Source: JAJRZX01 sp964472295 (GTDB taxonomy: Bacteria; Desulfobacterota; GWC2-55-46; JADFVP01). Taken from it: a DNA stretch of 56,656 nucleotides. Shown piece after piece: positions 42,233 through 50,593 of the stretch (the stretch's first letter is position 1; each line of letters opens with the position of its first letter). The stretch is from the NCBI GenBank assembly GCA_964472295.1, contig CAYYJQ010000012.1:1-56656 (forward strand), given 5' to 3'. The notes under the pieces are model-generated. The model had not been told where the DNA came from. It searched no databases and saw only the letters and a list, made by a program, of their open reading frames with translations. A program made the translations under genes and the position numbers.

Positions 42233-43645
42233 CTAATCCTCGACCCACTCGCTACGGGCGTCAAAGTCGGCATGAGACTGGTCCTGGTCCTCAAAACGGG
42301 TGTACTGCTTTCTGAAGGTAAGATGAACCGTGTCCGTTGGGCCGTTACGTTGCTTGGCGACGATTATCTCGGCATCAAAACGCTTGCCGCAGGAGCAATA
42401 CTCCTTGGGGCAGTCGCAGGGCCTGTAGACAGATTCGCGATAGACAAACATCACAACATCGGCGTCCTGCTCAATGGCGCCTGATTCACGAAGGTCCGAG
42501 AGCATGGGCCTGTTGCCCTCACGCCTCTCAGTCATGCGCGATAACTGCGAGAGGGCCACCACGGGGATGTGAAGTTCCTTGGCCATGGCCTTGAGAGAGC
42601 GTGATATATCGGAAATCTCCTGCTCACGGCTGTCATTACTCCGTCTTCCGCGCATAAGTTGAAGGTAATCCACTATGACCATCTTTAGGCCGAACTCTGA
42701 CTTCCATCTCCTGGCCTTGGCCCTCATCTCAAGGACGCTCTGCGCCGGTGTGTCGTCAATAAAGACAGGGGCCTCGTACAGAGAGCCCACGGCGGTTGTA
42801 AGGCGCGGCCAGTCCTCTTCTTTCAGAAAACCGCTCCTCAGTTTGCCAAGGTCCACATGAGACCTCGAGGATAGCATCCTCTGGACTAACTGCTCCTTGC
42901 TCATCTCAAGAGAAAAGACGGCTACAGGAATCTTGTGGTCAAGGGCCGCCTTCTCGGCGATGTTCAGCGCAAAGGAGGTCTTTCCCATGCTGGGCCTTCC
43001 GGCTATGATGATGAGGTCAGAGTCCTGAAGCCCGGCAGTGACCTTGTCAAGGTCCTTAAAACCCGTTGGGACGCCCGTAATGGTGGTCTTCTTTGCGTAG
43101 AGTTTCTCTATGTTCTCAAAGGTGTCCTTTATTATGTCCTTCAATGCAAAGAAGGTCTTCTTCGCCCTGTTCTGGGTCACCTCGAATATCTTCTGCTCCG
43201 CGGCATCTATGTACTCCTCCACAGAGTCAATTGCCTCGTAGCCCCGGGCCGAAATAGCTGAGGTCACGGAGATCATGCGCCGAAGCAGGGCCTTTTCCTT
43301 TACTATCTTGGCGTAATAGGAGATATTGGATGCCGTGGGAGTGGCCTCGGCAAGAACGCCGATGTAGGAAATGCCGCCCACAGGGCCGAGAATGGAAGTA
43401 TCCTTGAAGAGGTCGGCCACGGTGACAACGTCCACGGGGATATTCTTCTCAAAGAGCCCCACCATGCCCTTGAAGAGCTCGGCGTGGACCTTGTGATAAA
43501 AATCAGACCCATCGGCGCTGAGAATATCAAGGATGCGCGCAATGGAGTCCTTCTCAATGAGGATGCTCCCGAGAACTGACTGCTCGGCCTCGATGTTGTG
43601 CGGAGGAGTCTTGTATATCTGCTCTTTAGAAGTATTTACGGCCAT
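42233..43645 (-). CDS. dnaB: Replicative DNA helicase DnaB
   Basis: 470 residues from ATG 43645; a GTG four codons upstream is possible. PPHNIEAEQSVLGSILIEKDSI is the N-terminal collar; the RecA-like domain has P-loop GRPSMGKTS (216-224), FSLEMSKEQLVQRML, VIVDYLQLM, VVALSQLSR and a long acidic C-terminus FEDQDQSHADF. DADVVMFVYRESVYRPCDCPKEYCSCGKRFDAE carries an unusual CxC...CxC stretch. Unwinds DNA at the fork; loaded by DnaC/PriA systems. No intein was seen. Confidence 0.96.
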   Translation of the reverse strand: MAVNTSKEQIYKTPPHNIEAEQSVLGSILIEKDSIARILDILSADGSDFYHKVHAELFKGMVGLFEKNIPVDVVTVADLFKDTSILGPVGGISYIGVLAEATPTASNISYYAKIVKEKALLRRMISVTSAISARGYEAIDSVEEYIDAAEQKIFEVTQNRAKKTFFALKDIIKDTFENIEKLYAKKTTITGVPTGFKDLDKVTAGLQDSDLIIIAGRPSMGKTSFALNIAEKAALDHKIPVAVFSLEMSKEQLVQRMLSSRSHVDLGKLRSGFLKEEDWPRLTTAVGSLYEAPVFIDDTPAQSVLEMRAKARRWKSEFGLKMVIVDYLQLMRGRRSNDSREQEISDISRSLKAMAKELHIPVVALSQLSRMTERREGNRPMLSDLRESGAIEQDADVVMFVYRESVYRPCDCPKEYCSCGKRFDAEIIVAKQRNGPTDTVHLTFRKQYTRFEDQDQSHADFDARSEWVED

Positions 43646-43834
43646 GACAGAGTACACACAATAAGGGATGAGGGGAAAAAAGAGGAAAAAAACGGTATAG
43701 AAATTTCCTTACTTTCTTTTAAAAAAGAAAGTAAGACAAAGAAAACTGATTCCAGGGGCCGAAGGCCCCTGGAAAGACCGGCTGATTTCCGGCAAGAAAG
43801 GAGGCCGCGTAAGACGCAGAAGACAATGGCCGCC
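43646..43834. repeat. Intergenic composite repeat before rplI
   Basis: AT palindrome at 43711-43732 (22 bp, shorter centre), an ACAAAGAAAAC box, then the GC hairpin CCAGGGGCC/GGCCCCTGG at 43752-43772 with loop GAA. Same orientation as the aroC and gltX copies. Confidence 0.8.
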
Positions 43835-44287
43835 TTACTCCTTTACTACCTCAATGGTAATGGCGGCCTTTACTCCTCCATAGAAACTCACCTCGACCTC
43901 GTGCTCGCCGAGTTTCTTTATGGGTTCGGCTATGACGATGTCTTTTTTCTCAATGGAATCAAAGCCCTTCGCCTTAAGGCCCTTTTCAATGTCAGCCGCG
44001 GTCACGGAGCCGAAGATCTTCTCTTCCTCGTCCTCGGCGGTCTTTCTCTCGAAACTGAGCTTTACGCCGCTGAGGCTTTCAGCGAGTTTTTCGGCGGCAG
44101 ACCTTTTATCAGCCTCTTTTTTGAGATATGCCTCTTTCTCGGCATTGAACTGGCGGACATTGCCCGGCGTCGCGGCAATGGCAAGTCCTCTTGGAATGAG
44201 GTAATTTCTCGCATAACCCCGGGCCACCTTCAAGGTGTCGCCAAAACTACCGAGATTCTCTATATCTCTTTTCAGTATGACTTCCAT
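43835..44287 (-). CDS. rplI: Large ribosomal subunit protein bL9
   Basis: 150 residues. MEVILKRDIENLGSFGDTLKVARGYARNYLIPRG is the L9 N-terminal domain, then a long helix with KEADKRSAAEKLAESL and a C-terminal globular part (VTAADIEKGLKAKGFDSIEKK, LGEHEVEVSFYGGV). It follows rpsR-rpsF, the usual rpsF-rpsR-rplI order. Confidence 0.96.
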   Translation of the reverse strand: MEVILKRDIENLGSFGDTLKVARGYARNYLIPRGLAIAATPGNVRQFNAEKEAYLKKEADKRSAAEKLAESLSGVKLSFERKTAEDEEEKIFGSVTAADIEKGLKAKGFDSIEKKDIVIAEPIKKLGEHEVEVSFYGGVKAAITIEVVKE

Positions 44288-44320
44288 CTTGGACCTCTTT
44301 TCTCAAGGAATCTTTATTAT

Positions 44321-44354
44321 GGAACCTCTGAACAACCTGTCCCTTAATTACCAG
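44321..44354. repeat. GGAACCTCTGAA-type dispersed element, copy 2
   Basis: GGAACCTCTGAA, GTCCCT and AATTA blocks as at 7246-7282, here in the rpsR-rplI spacer of 127 bases. Confidence 0.55.
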
Positions 44355-44414
44355 TACATAACACAATCCTCTGTGCCGCGAGAATGTCCGTATAAGTCAG
44401 ACATTTCCAGTTTA

Positions 44415-44699
44415 TTACTGAAAATTAAGCGACGTAAAGGGCAGGAGAGCAAGTACCCTTGCCCGTTTGATGGCCAGGCAGACCTTTCTCTGGTGCTTGG
44501 CGCATGTGCCTGTAATCCTTCGCGGCATTATCTTGCCGCGCTCTGTTATATAGGGCTTGAGGGCGCGGGCGTCCTTGTAGTCAATCTTTACTTCCTTTTC
44601 CTTGCAGAAGTGACAGAACTTCTTTCTGTAAAAGAACTTTCTCTGCGGGCCTCTGCGCTGGCCTCCCGTGGGACGCCTCCTCGTATTATTCTGTTGCAT
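44415..44699 (-). CDS. rpsR: Small ribosomal subunit protein bS18
   Basis: 94 residues. After a basic Gly/Arg-rich start, FCHFCKEKEVKIDYKDARALKPYITERGKI and PRRITGTCAKHQRKVCLAIKRARVLALLPF are bS18. The Cys set (FCHFC, TCAKHQRKVC) suggests the zinc-binding type. Its start overlaps the rpsF stop by 14 bases. Confidence 0.95.
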   Translation of the reverse strand: MQQNNTRRRPTGGQRRGPQRKFFYRKKFCHFCKEKEVKIDYKDARALKPYITERGKIMPRRITGTCAKHQRKVCLAIKRARVLALLPFTSLNFQ

Positions 44700-45180
44700 C
44701 AGTGGGGCCCTCCTCTGTCTTTTCTTCCTTTACTTCCGTCTCCGCCGTAGATGGCGCGGCCTCTGCCGGAGCCTCTGCGGTGGTTTCTTCTGTGGGTGCG
44801 GGCGCGGCGGGGGCCTCTGTAGCGGCCTCTTCCGCAGATGTCGCCTCTACCACTGGCTCGGCCACGGGCTCTACCACTGGCTCGACGTATTCTTCGTCAA
44901 GGCGTACGGTCTGATACCTCACTACGTCCTCGTTATACTTGAATATCTTCTCCATCTCGGTAACAGCTGTAGGCGTGGCGTTAAAGTCAAGAAGGGTATA
45001 AAATCCCTCGTTCTTTTTCTGAATGGGGTAGGCGAAACGCCTTACGCCCCACTCGTCCACCTTGTTGATGTGCCCCTTGCCACTCTCAATGGCCTTCAGT
45101 GCCCTTTCCTGTATCTCCTTGATACCGGGAACACCCAAGTCCGCCCTGACTATCCAGATAGTCTCGTAACGCCTTTCCAT
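44686..45180 (-). CDS. rpsF: Small ribosomal subunit protein bS6, with long acidic tail
   Basis: 164 residues from ATG 45180 (GGAG eight bases upstream); 11 codons above are not part of the protein. The S6 domain is residues 1-97 (MERRYETIWIVRADLG, INKVDEWGVRRFAYPIQKKNEGFYTLLDF). A tail of about 65 residues made mostly of Glu, Ala, Pro, Thr and Val follows. E. coli S6 also has a Glu tail, added after translation by RimK, but this one is encoded and much longer. Confidence 0.93.
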   Translation of the reverse strand: MERRYETIWIVRADLGVPGIKEIQERALKAIESGKGHINKVDEWGVRRFAYPIQKKNEGFYTLLDFNATPTAVTEMEKIFKYNEDVVRYQTVRLDEEYVEPVVEPVAEPVVEATSAEEAATEAPAAPAPTEETTAEAPAEAAPSTAETEVKEEKTEEGPTDATE

Positions 45181-45303
45181 CTTCTCTTTTCTCCTTATGG
45201 TTCCCCGCCTCAAGTCGCGGGTTTGTCCCCCCTCATTGGAAGGACAAGGATTATTACGTTAATACCGTCCCATGGCATTAACGCTCTCTCTGATAAGTAA
45301 GAA

Positions 45304-45332
45304 AACATACTACAATTTCGTATCAAAGGCAA
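45304..45332 (-). promoter_or_regulatory. Possible promoter of rpsF-rpsR-rplI
   Basis: Minus strand TTGCCT, 17-base spacer, TATGTT, about 124 bases before the rpsF start. Four of six matches in each box. Confidence 0.5.
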
Positions 45333-45402
45333 GGGTTTTTTACGGCCAGAGAGGGGCATTTTGATATGGGTATGGAGGCTCTGCCAGCCTTGAGGGCCTA
45401 TC

Positions 45403-46170
45403 TTATGCCGGCCTTACGGCAAGGCCGCGTTTTTCGAGGTATTTCTTGGTTTCTGCTATGGTGTAGACGCCAAAGTGGAATATGGAGGCCGCAAGGGCCG
45501 CGTCTGCTCCTCCCCTGTCGAGTGCCTCAAAGATATGTTCGAGGGTTCCGGCTCCTCCAGAGGCTATTACGGGTATGGTCACGGCAGAGGCCACGGCTGA
45601 TGTGAGGGCTATGTCATAGCCGTCCTTTGTGCCGTCGCGGTCCATGCTCGTAAGGAGTATCTCACCGGCGCCAAGGCGCGCGGCCTCGACGGCCCACTGT
45701 ACGGCGTCAAGGCCCCGGGGCTTTCGGCCTCCGTGGGTGTAGACCTCCCAGCCGGGCGTTCCGTCAGTGCAATGTTTGGCGTCTATGGCAACGACTATGC
45801 ACTGGGAACCGAAGCGCTCTGCGGCCTCTTTTACGAGTTCGGGGTTCTCGACGGCACTGGTATTTATGGAGACCTTGTCCGTGCCGGCATGGAGGAGGTC
45901 ACGAATATCATCGAGCGTGCTTATTCCTCCGCCCACGGTAAGGGGCATGAAGACCTCGGCGGCGGTGCGCTCGACTACGTCGATGATGGTCTTACGGCCC
46001 TCGTGCGAGGCCGTGATGTCGAGAAAGACGAGTTCATCGGCGCCCTGCTCTTCGTAAGCGCGCGCGGCCTCGACAGGGTCGCCCGCGTCTATGAGGTCCA
46101 CGAAACTTACGCCCTTTACGACGCGCCCGCCCTTTACGTCAAGACAGGGGATTATTCTCTTTGTAAGCAT
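45403..46170 (-). CDS. hisF: Imidazole glycerol phosphate synthase subunit HisF
   Basis: 255 residues. MLTKRIIPCLDVKGGRVVKGV with the catalytic Asp, FLDITAS, VGGGI, DKVSINTSAV, VVAIDAK, AVEWAV-like helix, LTSMDRDG and SGGAGTLEHI are standard. Cyclase part of the synthase that uses ammonia from HisH. A 309-base repeat-filled spacer separates it from hisA upstream in the his operon. Confidence 0.96.
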   Translation of the reverse strand: MLTKRIIPCLDVKGGRVVKGVSFVDLIDAGDPVEAARAYEEQGADELVFLDITASHEGRKTIIDVVERTAAEVFMPLTVGGGISTLDDIRDLLHAGTDKVSINTSAVENPELVKEAAERFGSQCIVVAIDAKHCTDGTPGWEVYTHGGRKPRGLDAVQWAVEAARLGAGEILLTSMDRDGTKDGYDIALTSAVASAVTIPVIASGGAGTLEHIFEALDRGGADAALAASIFHFGVYTIAETKKYLEKRGLAVRPA

Positions 46171-46479
46171 GTTATGTTTTTTTTCAATCTTATGTATTTG
46201 TTGGGTTTCGCTTACGCTCTACCTGTCTTGGTTGACATGTTCCGCTCTTTCCCACCCATCATCAGAACCCAGCGGCCCGCAGGGCCGCCGAATGGTTTTC
46301 TTTGCTCCGCTTTCTTTTTTCAAAAAGAAAGTGGAATCTTTCAATATGCGGGCAAAGCCCACTTCTTGCTCTTTTGTCTTTTTCTTCTGGTGGGCGAAGC
46401 CCACCCCCTCCCGCTTCTTCTTTTTTCTTCTTTTGGCGGGCGAAGCCCGCCCCTACCCTTCTATTTTTCTTTCCTCTTC
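46171..46479. repeat. Repeat cluster inside the his operon (hisA-hisF spacer)
   Basis: GTTGGGTTTCGCT element near 46200; GC hairpin CGGCCC/GGGCCG (about 46273-46287) then GGTTTTCTTTG and the AT palindrome (46309-46332), so the composite unit is inverted; two hairpins GGTGGGC-GAA-GCCCACC (46389-46405) and GGCGGGC-GAA-GCCCGCC (46435-46451). All lie in what should be a transcribed operon spacer. Confidence 0.82.
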
Positions 46480-47202
46480 TTACAGTCCTTTTGTAAGGGC
46501 GATGGCCTCTTCGAGTTTTACGTCTCCTGTATAGAGGGCCTTACCGACTATTATGCCCTCGATGTTCTTGCCCTTGAAGGCTCGTATGTCTTCCATGGAC
46601 GAGACCCCGCCGGAGGCGACAACGGGTATGTTCACGGCATCGGCGAGTTCGCATGTAGCCTTTACGTTTGGTCCCTTGAGGGCGCCGTCTCTTGAGATAT
46701 CGGTATAGATGATGGCGGCCACACCTGCGCCTTCGAGTTCGCGGGCAAAGTCCACTGCGCGCGTCTCTGTGACGTCCACCCAGCCCTTGAGGGCAACGAG
46801 TCCGTTTTTCGCGTCTATGCCAACGGCCACGCGTCCGGGATGAGCGGCGGCAAGGGAGCGGAGGAAGTCCGGGTCTTTATATGCAGAGGTGCCGAGGATT
46901 ACGCGGCGGACTCCGGGTATGGCAAGGTAGGCCTCGGCGGTCTCTGTGTCTCGAATTCCGCCGCCTATTTCGACTGAAGCGCCTGTTTCGTCTATGATGC
47001 GGCGGATAAGGCTGATATGCACGGCCCGGCCCTCGAGGGCTCCATCGAGGTCCACGAGGTGTATGAGCTGGGCCCCGGCGCGGGACCATAGGAGGGCCGC
47101 GTCCACGGGGTCGGCGTAGTACTCTGTTACGGCGTCAAATCGGCCCTCGAGGAGGCGGACGCATTTTCCGTCTTTTATGTCTACGGCAGGGATGATAATC
47201 AT
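46480..47202 (-). CDS. hisA: ProFAR isomerase HisA
   Basis: 240 residues. MIIIPAVDIKDGKCVRLLEGR with the catalytic Asp8, LIHLVDLDGA, VEIGGGIRD, GVRRVILGTSAY, VGIDAKNGLVALKGW, IIYTDISRDG and ASGGVSSMEDI are classical. Fourth-step isomerase of histidine synthesis. Follows hisH by 20 bases. Confidence 0.96.
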   Translation of the reverse strand: MIIIPAVDIKDGKCVRLLEGRFDAVTEYYADPVDAALLWSRAGAQLIHLVDLDGALEGRAVHISLIRRIIDETGASVEIGGGIRDTETAEAYLAIPGVRRVILGTSAYKDPDFLRSLAAAHPGRVAVGIDAKNGLVALKGWVDVTETRAVDFARELEGAGVAAIIYTDISRDGALKGPNVKATCELADAVNIPVVASGGVSSMEDIRAFKGKNIEGIIVGKALYTGDVKLEEAIALTKGL

Positions 47203-47221
47203 TATAAGGTAATCTTTCTTA

Positions 47222-47851
47222 TTACTTGATTTTAGTAAAGTTTTCTATAATCTTTAGTCCAAGTTTCTGGCTCTTTTCAGGATGAAACTGCGTTGCCATG
47301 ACGTTGTCCTTTTCTATGGCCGAGGTAAACCTGAGACCATAGGTCGTGGTGGTGAGGTTCACGTCGCCGGGGTCATTTGGCCGGGCGTAGTAGGAGTGCA
47401 CGAAGTAAAAGTAGGAACCCTCGGGTATATCTTTCAGTAGGAGCGAGTCTTTCTCTATTCTTATGTCGTTCCAGCCCATGTGCGGTATCTTGAGGCTCAT
47501 ACCCGAGGGCCCTGCCATGTGTTCGTCAAAGCGCACCACCTGGCCCTTCAGGACGCCAAGGCCCTTATGGAGACCGAACTCAAGGCCTTCCTCGAAGAGG
47601 AGTTGGAGGCCAAGGCAGATACCGAGAAAGGGCTTTCCTGACTCAATGGCCCTGAGCACGGACTCTATGAGGCCGAAGCGGTTCAGGTTGGCCATGCAGT
47701 CGCGAAAGGCCCCTACACCGGGAAGGACCACGTGGCCCGCGTCTCGAATGACAAGGGGGTCGCGTGTAACGGCCACCTCGGCCCCAACACGCCTGAAGGC
47801 GTTGGCAACGCTCCGGAGGTTGCCCATGTCATAGTCGATAATGGCTATCAA
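47222..47851 (-). CDS. hisH: Imidazole glycerol phosphate synthase subunit HisH
   Basis: 209 residues from TTG 47851, one base after the hisB stop and with GGGAAGG eight bases upstream; there is no ATG before the conserved IAIIDYDMGNLRSV. Glutaminase with nucleophile Cys in FLGICLGLQLLFE, then HMGWNDI and catalytic His-x-Glu in ATQFHPEKS. Supplies ammonia to HisF. The longer open frame upstream overlaps hisB and is not used. Confidence 0.92.
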   Translation of the reverse strand: MIAIIDYDMGNLRSVANAFRRVGAEVAVTRDPLVIRDAGHVVLPGVGAFRDCMANLNRFGLIESVLRAIESGKPFLGICLGLQLLFEEGLEFGLHKGLGVLKGQVVRFDEHMAGPSGMSLKIPHMGWNDIRIEKDSLLLKDIPEGSYFYFVHSYYARPNDPGDVNLTTTTYGLRFTSAIEKDNVMATQFHPEKSQKLGLKIIENFTKIK

Positions 47852-47852
47852 G

Positions 47853-48482
47853 TTATAACCTTCCCTTTGTGGAGAGGGCCCCGGTAATTCTCTCGTCCCG
47901 GAGGACAGCGCCCTTGATGGCGCGGCCAAGGGCCTTGAAGACGCACTCGACAGAGTGGTGTATGTCTCTGCCATAGTGTAGCGTAACATGGAGGTCGGCG
48001 CCAGAGGCATTGGCAAGGGCGGTGAGGAACTCCTGGAGGAGTCCCATGTCAAAGGCCTCTTTAATGGAGCCGTCCCCGGAGCGGGCAATTACCGCGCCCG
48101 TGACACTCATGGCCTCATCGGTGGCGTTGAACTTGAAATAAGGCCTGCCGCAGAGGTCTATTACCACTGTGGAGAGCGAATCCATCATGGGCACGCTCGC
48201 GTGGGCGCACCTGGTGATGCCGGCCTTGTCGCCAAGGGCCTTTTTAAGGGCCTCGCCAAGGACAATGCCCGTATCCTCCACGGTGTGATGGAGGTCCACG
48301 TCCACGTCGCCCATGGCCTTGATGTTGAGGTCAAGGAGTCCGTGGCGGGCCATGTTGGTGAGCATATGTGTGAAGAATGGAATGGGCGTCGTAATATCCG
48401 CTCTGCCAGTGCCGTCAAGGTTGAGGCCGAGGGTAATCTCCGTCTCCGTGGTCTTTCTCTTTACCTCTGCGGTTCGTTCCAT
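47853..48482 (-). CDS. hisB: Imidazoleglycerol-phosphate dehydratase
   Basis: 209 residues, monofunctional. RKTTETEITLGLNLDGTG, PFFTHMLTNMARHG, DLHHTVEDTGIVLGEA, MDDALS-type MMDSLSTVVIDL, GRPYF and LHYGRDIHHSVECVFKALGRA carry the manganese His/Glu ligands. No phosphatase domain, so histidinol phosphatase is elsewhere. Confidence 0.95.
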   Translation of the reverse strand: MERTAEVKRKTTETEITLGLNLDGTGRADITTPIPFFTHMLTNMARHGLLDLNIKAMGDVDVDLHHTVEDTGIVLGEALKKALGDKAGITRCAHASVPMMDSLSTVVIDLCGRPYFKFNATDEAMSVTGAVIARSGDGSIKEAFDMGLLQEFLTALANASGADLHVTLHYGRDIHHSVECVFKALGRAIKGAVLRDERITGALSTKGRL

Positions 48483-48521
48483 GGTCGTCTCCGGGCTTTA
48501 CTTTTTTGGGGCCAGTCTGGG

Positions 48522-49811
48522 TCAGAGCCTCTTTTTTACGCTTGCCGCGTGGGCAGTAAGTCCCTCAAGGGTGGCGAACCTCTTGATGTCACGGCCAAGG
48601 GCCTTCAAGCCTTTTTCTGAAAACCCTATAATGCTTGTCCGTTTCTGAAAATCATACACGCCAAGGGGCGATGAGAAACGCGCCGTGCCCCCTGTTGGGA
48701 GGGTGTGATTGGGACCGGCCATGTAGTCTCCCGTGGACTCCGGGGTAAGAGGGCCGAGGAAGACGGCCCCGGCGTTACGGACGCCTTCGAGGGCCTTCAT
48801 GGGGTCACGGACAAATAGTTCAAGGTGTTCCGGCGCAATTCTGTTTGATATTTCAAGGGCTTCCCCGATATTTTCAACAACCACGATGAGGCCGTAGGAT
48901 GAGACAGACCTCTCGGCCACCTTGCGCCGCAGGGCGGGTCTCAGCCTGGCGAGCTGTGCACTGACTTCTTTTTTTACGGCAAGGGCTGTCTTCCTTGATG
49001 TGGTAAGGAGGATGCTCGAAGCGAGTTCGTCGTGCTCGGCCTGGCTTAGCAGGTCAGCGGCAAGCCATGCAGGGTCTCCGGCGCCGTCGTTTATGATGAG
49101 GATTTCGCTGGGGCCGGCTATCATGTCAATGTCCACGGTGCCGTAGACAAGGCGCTTTGCCGTGGCTACAAAGATATTTCCCGGCCCTGTAATCTTATCC
49201 ACCCGTGGGACGCTCTTTGTGCCATATGCCGCGGCGCCTATGGCCTGGGCCCCGCCAATGGCGTAGACGCGATCAACGCCTGCTACCTCGGCGGCGGCAA
49301 GGACATAGGGGTTGACGCCGTCCTTTCCCGGCGGGGTGGTCATTATGATTTCCCCTACCCCGGCAGTACGGGCGGGAATGGCGTTCATGAGCACGGTGGA
49401 GGGGTAACTGGCCTTTCCACCGGGCACGTATATGGCGACGCGGTCAAGGGGCGTAACGCGCGCTCCAAGGGTATTACCGAGCTCGTCCTCGTAAAGGAGG
49501 GGCTCTACGCTCTGGCGGGCATGGTAGTCCTGTATGCGGTCCGCGGCGCGCCTTAGAATCTCAAGGTCTTTACCTGGAATGGCCTTTAGGGCTTCTTTAC
49601 GGGCTTGGCGGCTTACAAGGCCTCCCCGCTTAAGTACCACTCCGTCAAAACGAAGGGTATACTCCTTTACGGCCATATCGCCGCGGGCGCGAACGCCGGC
49701 GAGAATCTCCTTTACAATTGTCTCCACAGCGCTTGTGTCCTCTTCGCCCCTTGCGCATATGGCGCGAAGAAGGTCATCAAAGCCCCGGGTAGATGAGTCA
49801 ATGATACGCAT
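48522..49811 (-). CDS. hisD: Histidinol dehydrogenase
   Basis: 429 residues. YVPGGKASYPSTVLMNAIPA, IGGAQAIGAAAYGTKSVPRVDKITGPGNIFV, AGPSEILII, DLLSQAEHDELASSILLT with the zinc-binding His, and PEHLELF with the catalytic Glu-His pair. Two-step NAD oxidation of histidinol to histidine. Between hisG and hisB. Confidence 0.96.
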   Translation of the reverse strand: MRIIDSSTRGFDDLLRAICARGEEDTSAVETIVKEILAGVRARGDMAVKEYTLRFDGVVLKRGGLVSRQARKEALKAIPGKDLEILRRAADRIQDYHARQSVEPLLYEDELGNTLGARVTPLDRVAIYVPGGKASYPSTVLMNAIPARTAGVGEIIMTTPPGKDGVNPYVLAAAEVAGVDRVYAIGGAQAIGAAAYGTKSVPRVDKITGPGNIFVATAKRLVYGTVDIDMIAGPSEILIINDGAGDPAWLAADLLSQAEHDELASSILLTTSRKTALAVKKEVSAQLARLRPALRRKVAERSVSSYGLIVVVENIGEALEISNRIAPEHLELFVRDPMKALEGVRNAGAVFLGPLTPESTGDYMAGPNHTLPTGGTARFSSPLGVYDFQKRTSIIGFSEKGLKALGRDIKRFATLEGLTAHAASVKKRL

Positions 49812-49911
49812 GAAAAAATACCTTTACTCTATAATGACTTATAAGAACTTAAAATAGCGGCGCCCCGCGCCCCTGAAAGAGTCTGAATCAGCGGGACTTA
49901 CCCGTGTACAT

Positions 49912-50568
49912 TTATTCCCCTGTCCCTGCTGCCTGTGCCTCCATCGCGGCGGAGAGCCTCTCAATGAGTTCCTTTATCCTCGCGGGCCGCGTCTTCAGGC
50001 TTGCCCTGTTGCATATGAGTTTTGACGATACCTGCATAATGTCTTCCACCTCCACGAGGCCGTTCTTCCTGAGGGTCTCGCCTGTCTCCACGAGGTCCAC
50101 TATGCGTTCCGAGAGGCCAAGGAGCGGGGCGAGTTCAATGGAGCCGTAGAGTTTTATAATTTCCACCTCGATTCCCTTTGAGAGGAAGTGCCTCACAGTG
50201 ATATTGGGATACTTTGTCGCCACCCTGATGCGTGTCCAGTTGGCGGGGTTGTCATTTTCCGATAGCGCGGCGGGCTCTGCCACCACCATTCTGCAGGCCC
50301 CTATGCCGAGGTCAAGGGGCTCGTAGAGGTCTCGTTCCTCTTCCATGAGCACGTCGCGGCCAGCGATGCCTATGTCGGCGGCGCCGTACTCAACGTATGT
50401 GGGCACGTCCTGGCTCCTGATGACCATGAACCTCAGGCCTTCGGCGGGGTTCTCGGCGATGAGGCGCCTGTCGTTGCGCATGATGGCGCTAAAGTCCACG
50501 CCCGCGGCCTTGAAGAGGCCTATGGCTGATTTCATGATGCGCCCCTTTGGGAGCGCTATTGTAAGCAT
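49912..50568 (-). CDS. hisG: ATP phosphoribosyltransferase, short form HisG
   Basis: 218 residues from ATG 50568 (MLTIALPKGRIMKSAI); another ATG at 50610 overlaps murA and would add 14 basic residues. DVPTYVEYGAADIGIAGRDVLMEE, AVAEP-type VAEPAAL, ATKYPNITVRHFL, GSIELAPLLGLSERIVDLVETGETLR are typical. It lacks the C-terminal ACT-like regulatory domain, so it needs HisZ for activity and feedback; no hisZ is in the window. Confidence 0.93.
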   Translation of the reverse strand: MLTIALPKGRIMKSAIGLFKAAGVDFSAIMRNDRRLIAENPAEGLRFMVIRSQDVPTYVEYGAADIGIAGRDVLMEEERDLYEPLDLGIGACRMVVAEPAALSENDNPANWTRIRVATKYPNITVRHFLSKGIEVEIIKLYGSIELAPLLGLSERIVDLVETGETLRKNGLVEVEDIMQVSSKLICNRASLKTRPARIKELIERLSAAMEAQAAGTGE

Positions 50569-50593
50569 GTCTTTTCCGGCCTTTCTGGCGGCC

